In this document: one piece after another, positions 13,790-17,218 of the stretch | Numbering within the stretch: position 1 is the stretch's first letter | Layout: the number at the start of each line of letters is the position of its first letter | NCBI GenBank assembly: GCA_937907525.1 | Contig: CALCIB010000327.1 | Span: forward strand, 1 to 17,218 | Reading direction: 5' to 3' | DNA: 17,218 nt | From: an uncultured Planctomycetales bacterium | GTDB lineage: Bacteria; Planctomycetota; Planctomycetia; Isosphaerales; Isosphaeraceae | Program-made: the position numbers and the translations under genes | The notes under the pieces: model-generated | Seen by the model: only the letters and a program-made list of their open reading frames with translations | What the model was told of the DNA's origin: nothing | Databases searched by the model: none

Positions 13790-16654
13790 ATGACGGAGCG
13801 CGACCCGACCCTGAAGGAACCTCGGCGATCCGAGGGCCGGGCCGCCTGCTCGAACTGCTCGCGCGTCCTGACCTTCTCGGGCGACCCCCCGCGGTTCTGC
13901 GGCTACTGCGGCGCGCCCCTGGGGCCGGACTCCGTGACCGATTCCGCCGGGGCCGACACCGACCCCGACCGCACCGGCACGTTCCTGGCGGGCGAGCCGA
14001 CCGCCGTCCACGTCCCCGGCGAGGCGTCGGCGGAGGAGGCCTTCCCCGAACGGGTCGCCGGCTTCCGCCTGGGCCGCCGCCTGGGTTCCGGCGGGATGGG
14101 GACGGTCTTCGAGGCGTTCGACGAACAGCAAGCCCGCAACGTCGCGGTCAAGCTGATCGCGCCCCGAAACCTGGCGTCCGAGCAGGCCCTGGACCGCTTC
14201 CGCCTGGAAGGCCGGACGGCCGCCGCGGTCACCCACCCGCGCTGCGTGTTCGTACACGCGATCGACCAGGAGGAAGGCCGGCCCTACATCGTCATGGAGT
14301 TGATGCCGGGCGAGACGCTCGGCTCCCTGGTCGAGCGTCGCGGGCCGCTCCCCCCGGCCGAGGCGATCCCCAAGATCCTCGACGTCATGGAGGGCCTCGC
14401 CGAGTTCCACCGCCTGGGGATGATCCACCGCGACGTCAAGCCGTCGAACTGCTTCCTGGACGAGGCCGGCCGGGTCAAGATCGGCGACTTCGGCCTCTCC
14501 AAGCCGCTGGAGGGGGGCGCCGACCTGACCCGCTCCGGCGCGTTCCTGGGGACGCCCCTGTACGCCTCCCCCGAGCAGATCAAGCGCGAGGTCCTCGACG
14601 AGCGGACCGACGTCTACTCGGTGGCCGCGACCCTGTACTTCCTCCTGACCGGCAAGCCCCCCGTCCGCGCCCGCGACGCCGCCGAGGCCCTGGCGCGGGT
14701 CGCCTCCGAACCCCCGCCGCCGATCCGCGACCTCGCCCCCGACGTCCCCAAGGCCCTTGAGGCGGTGGTCCTGAAGGGGCTGGAACGCGACCGCGGCCGC
14801 CGCTGGCGCGACCTTCGCGAGTTCCACGAGGCGCTCCTGCCGTTCGTCCCGGAACGGGTCGACATCGGCTCGATCGGCCTTCGGATCGGCGCTTACCTCG
14901 TCGACCTGTCACTGTTCTTCAGCGCGGTCTGGGCGGCCCTGGCCGTCATCTTCCTCCAGCACGGCGGCAAGGTGCTGGAGACCCTGGCGTTCCGGGAGCG
15001 GCACGGTCCCGCGATCGAGGCGATCGGCCTGACCGTCTGGGTGGGATACTTCGCCGTTCTGGAGGGACTCCTCGGCTCGTCGCTTGGCAAGTGGCTGACG
15101 GGGCTGAGCGTCTCTCGAACCGAGACGGGCGAGCCTCCGGGCCTCCGGCGGACGCTGGGACGGACTCTGACGTTCGTGTCCCTGGCCGGGTTGGGGACCG
15201 TGGTCTGGCACGGGCTGGCGCCGTCGGACGACCGCGCGGTCGACGCGCTGCCGCGCTCGGCGCCGCTGGCGGCCTTGAACCTGGCGGGGCTTCTGATCCT
15301 GGCGGCGCCGATGCGGCGTCGGTCGGGCTTCCGCGGCCTTCACGAACTGGTCAGCGGCACCCGGGTGGTGCGCGTGGTCCCCGCCCGCGGCGTCCGCCGA
15401 CTGCAAGGGCGGCGGGGCCTCCTCGCCGCCAGGCGGCGCTCCCGAGGCGTCCCGCCGCGGCCGCCGGACGTCGCGGAGCCGACCCGGGTCGGGCCGTACC
15501 GGATCGACGAGTCGATCGTCGCCGGCGACGGCTTCCGGGTGGTCGCCGGTCGCGACGACTCCCTGGGACGACGGGCGTGGCTGGTGCTCCGCGAGCCGGG
15601 CTCGCCCCCGCCGGACGCCCGCCGTTGCGCCCTGAACCGACTCTCCCGCCCGCGGTGGATCGGCGGCGGCGACCTGGCCGAGGTCCGCTGGGACGCCTTC
15701 ACCGCCCCGACCGGCCGGCCGCTCCGCGAGTCGGTGGAAACCGGCGGCCTCCCCTGGGGCGACGTCCTGCCGATCCTCATCCAGTTGTCCGAGGAGTTGG
15801 AGGCCGCCCGCGGCGACGGCACCCTCCCCCGCGCGCCTTCGGTCGACGACGTCTGGGTCCAGGACGACGGCCGGGTCCAACTGGTCTCCCCGCGCGACTG
15901 GGGCCGCGACGACTCGACGAACGAGCCGTCCGCGACGGCCGCCGAGGAGGCCCGCGCGCTGGCGTTCGTCCGAGACGTCGCCCGGCTGGCCCTGGAGGGC
16001 GACCGCCCCCATCGCCGCTTCTCCCCGTCCGGGGCGGGTCCGACCGACCGCCCCGGAGGCCGAATCCGCGGGGTCGTCCCCCAGCGCGCGGGGGTGACGC
16101 TCGACCGCCTCACCGGCCACGCCCCCCCTTACGCCCGGCTCGCCCACCTGCGCTCCGACCTGATCGCCGCGGCGTCGCGGCCCACCGAGGTCCGCGCCGG
16201 CCGCCGGGGCCTGCAACTGGCGATCCAGGCGTTCTTCGTCTCCCCCGCGCTTTTGATCCTGACGGTGTTGAGTTACCCCGACTTCGACCCGGAGCCGAGC
16301 CCGTGGGTCATGGAGATCACGGCCGGGATCCCGGTCGTCTGGGCGGTCTGGGCCTTCCTGACCCGAGGCGGCCTGAGCTATCGCCTGACCGGCCTGGCCC
16401 TGGTCGGGAGCGACGGCCGCGCCGCCCGCCGCGCCGCCTGCGGCTTCCGAGCCCTCGTCGCCTGGTCGCTCCCCGTCGGACTGCTGCTGGCCTCCCATTG
16501 GGTCCGGAATCATTCCCCGGAGGCGATCGCCTCGGCCTGGTCGCTCTGGCTGGCGGGGGCGCTGGCGATGGCCGCATCCGTCGCCGTCGCGCTGCTGTCC
16601 CCCGGCCGCGGTCCCCACGACGTCCTCGCCCGCACCGCCGTCGCGCCGGTGTGA
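13790..16654 (+). CDS. Ser/Thr protein kinase with zinc ribbon and duplicated kinase-RDD units, the second kinase unit degenerate
   Basis: This is a 954-residue membrane protein. An N-terminal zinc ribbon has CSNC (20-23) and CGYC (37-40). A complete Hanks-type kinase domain runs about 90-355: GSGGMG loop (99-104), VAVK Lys121, helix-C Glu140, HRDVKPSN (213-220, base Asp215), DFG (233-235) and SPE (260-262). It is followed by an RDD-type membrane domain (about 362-530) ending GLHELVSGTRVV. A second unit repeats the order: VGPYRI at 567, then a kinase-like stretch where the VAVK lysine is WLVL, HRD is PRA and DFG is SPR, so all catalytic residues are lost. It ends in a second RDD-like membrane part (about 803-954) with GPHDVLARTAV. 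The kinase is predicted active on the cytoplasmic side. Substrates are unknown. AAGG precedes the ATG at 13790. Confidence 0.9.
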   Translation: MTERDPTLKEPRRSEGRAACSNCSRVLTFSGDPPRFCGYCGAPLGPDSVTDSAGADTDPDRTGTFLAGEPTAVHVPGEASAEEAFPERVAGFRLGRRLGSGGMGTVFEAFDEQQARNVAVKLIAPRNLASEQALDRFRLEGRTAAAVTHPRCVFVHAIDQEEGRPYIVMELMPGETLGSLVERRGPLPPAEAIPKILDVMEGLAEFHRLGMIHRDVKPSNCFLDEAGRVKIGDFGLSKPLEGGADLTRSGAFLGTPLYASPEQIKREVLDERTDVYSVAATLYFLLTGKPPVRARDAAEALARVASEPPPPIRDLAPDVPKALEAVVLKGLERDRGRRWRDLREFHEALLPFVPERVDIGSIGLRIGAYLVDLSLFFSAVWAALAVIFLQHGGKVLETLAFRERHGPAIEAIGLTVWVGYFAVLEGLLGSSLGKWLTGLSVSRTETGEPPGLRRTLGRTLTFVSLAGLGTVVWHGLAPSDDRAVDALPRSAPLAALNLAGLLILAAPMRRRSGFRGLHELVSGTRVVRVVPARGVRRLQGRRGLLAARRRSRGVPPRPPDVAEPTRVGPYRIDESIVAGDGFRVVAGRDDSLGRRAWLVLREPGSPPPDARRCALNRLSRPRWIGGGDLAEVRWDAFTAPTGRPLRESVETGGLPWGDVLPILIQLSEELEAARGDGTLPRAPSVDDVWVQDDGRVQLVSPRDWGRDDSTNEPSATAAEEARALAFVRDVARLALEGDRPHRRFSPSGAGPTDRPGGRIRGVVPQRAGVTLDRLTGHAPPYARLAHLRSDLIAAASRPTEVRAGRRGLQLAIQAFFVSPALLILTVLSYPDFDPEPSPWVMEITAGIPVVWAVWAFLTRGGLSYRLTGLALVGSDGRAARRAACGFRALVAWSLPVGLLLASHWVRNHSPEAIASAWSLWLAGALAMAASVAVALLSPGRGPHDVLARTAVAPV

Positions 16655-16660
16655 CGGCGG
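16635..16660 (+). terminator. Hairpin overlapping the kinase stop codon
   Basis: A perfect 8-bp inverted repeat (CCGCCGTC / GACGGCGG) with a 10-nt loop spans the kinase stop codon at 16652-16654. No U-tract follows, so termination is only inferred. Confidence 0.3.
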
Positions 16661-16975
16661 GTTCGTTCGCCGCGGCCCGACGGCCGGCGTCGCGCCTCAA
16701 GCCCTTATAAGTTCTGATGTTACAATTCACATGAACTGGCTTCGTTCGTCGAAGTCGATGTGTATTTCCGCGTGTCCCCGTCCGTCCTTCCGCGACTCGG
16801 GCCCCTTGTCGGCGACGGCCGATCCCCGACGGTCGAATCGCCTTCTCGTCCTCCCTCGTCCGAATTGTCAAAAAGCGGCGACGGTCCCTCTCAGGGGTAA
16901 GGTCCGCGGATCGGCGAGCGAGGTTTCAGGAAAACGGGAAAAAATCTGACCGTCACGGATTTTGCGGGGCGATCG
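16661..16975. other. Gene-free stretch after the kinase gene
   Basis: No gene is supported here. A short AT-rich patch lies at about 16703-16735. The 72-codon open frame starting inside it (16731-16949) has no recognisable protein features and no good ribosome site. The stretch leads into the repeat cluster. Confidence 0.5.
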
Positions 16976-17028
16976 TAACGCCCTTTCCCCCTCGCGGGGG
17001 AAGGTGGCCCGAAGGGCCGGATGAGGGG
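16976..17028 (+). repeat. REP-like two-hairpin element, copy A
   Basis: This 53-bp copy contains hairpin 1 (TTCCCCC, loop TCGC, GGGGGAA) and hairpin 2 (GGCCC, loop GAA, GGGCC at 17006-17018), then GATGAGGGG. It matches copy C at 51 of 53 positions. Confidence 0.85.
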
Positions 17029-17106
17029 GGCGGGACGGCAAGCCGTCGACGTCGAAGGCTTCCCGGACGGGCTGCCGCGAAGCCCGACGGCCGCCTGGCG
17101 CGTCGT

Positions 17107-17160
17107 CCCCCTCATCTGACCGCTTCGCGGTCTGTCTTCCCCCGCGAGGGGGGAAGACGT
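17107..17160 (-). repeat. REP-like two-hairpin element, copy B, inverted
   Basis: This copy is in reverse orientation to A and C. Read on the minus strand it has the same CTTCCCCC/GGGGGAAG hairpin, a second hairpin GACCGC-GAA-GCGGTC, and an ATGAGGGG end. The second stem differs in sequence from A and C but stays fully paired around the same GAA loop. Confidence 0.8.
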
Positions 17161-17165
17161 CGGAA

Positions 17166-17218
17166 TAACGTCCTTCCCCCCTCGCGGGGGAAGGTGGCCC
17201 GAAGGGCCGGATGAGGGG
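17166..17218 (+). repeat. REP-like two-hairpin element, copy C, reaching the window edge
   Basis: This is a 53-bp direct copy of A with two substitutions, starting 5 nt after copy B. Hairpin 1 has a 9-bp stem (CCTTCCCCC / GGGGGAAGG, loop CTCGC). It stops exactly at the end of the window, so the cluster probably continues. Confidence 0.85.

Noticed and set aside
14909..16618. A 569-codon minus-strand frame opposite the kinase gene
   Set aside because: It is a Gly/Arg/Asp-rich shadow of the RDD and pseudokinase region with no domain.
16731..16949. A 72-codon plus-strand frame after the kinase gene
   Set aside because: It has no ribosome site, no recognisable protein features, and typical intergenic composition.
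16976..17218. The repeat cluster as a CRISPR array
   Set aside because: There are only three copies, one is inverted, spacing is irregular (78 and 5 nt), each unit folds into two hairpins, and no cas gene is near.

Overview
The window is GC-rich DNA with planctomycete-type genes, most like the Isosphaeraceae (Singulisphaera/Paludisphaera-like). The grounds are the very high G+C in third codon positions, the kinase-RDD protein, a membrane caspase-like protein, paired Gfo/Idh/MocA oxidoreductases, and many low-complexity Pro/Ala-rich linkers. This placement comes from gene style, not from a marker gene.

Layout. Positions 1-6446 are transcribed leftward: a secreted Cys-repeat protein (5994-6446), the type VI secretion protein TssA (4019-5893), a lipoprotein (2872-3834), and a membrane-anchored caspase-like pseudoenzyme that runs off the left end (1-2663). 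A stand-alone ABC ATPase (6528-7364) also points left. Diverging from it are a small Tse2-like candidate toxin (7566-7979) and a TPR protein (8000-9256). Next come two divergent Gfo/Idh/MocA oxidoreductases (9268-10398 leftward, 10519-11640 rightward). A rightward group follows: a 94-residue protein (11722-12006), a HEPN-like putative RNase (12046-12819) and an amidinotransferase/DDAH-fold enzyme (12853-13698). A 954-residue Ser/Thr kinase follows (13790-16654). The right end (16655-17218) has no supported gene but carries three copies of a two-hairpin REP-like element.

How the genes may work together. TssA, the lipoprotein and the membrane caspase-like protein look like the edge of a type VI or related envelope machine whose core would lie to the left. 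The Tse2-like protein with its TPR neighbour is the best candidate for an undescribed effector or toxin module, because Tse2 is a type VI effector family and tssA is only about 1.7 kb away. The 94-residue/HEPN pair is a second candidate toxin or defence module. Both modules have visibly lower G+C and more mixed codon use than the genes around them, as accessory genes often do.

Most long open frames opposite these genes are high-GC antisense shadows and are left out. No tRNA, rRNA, CRISPR array, insertion sequence or phage gene was recognised.
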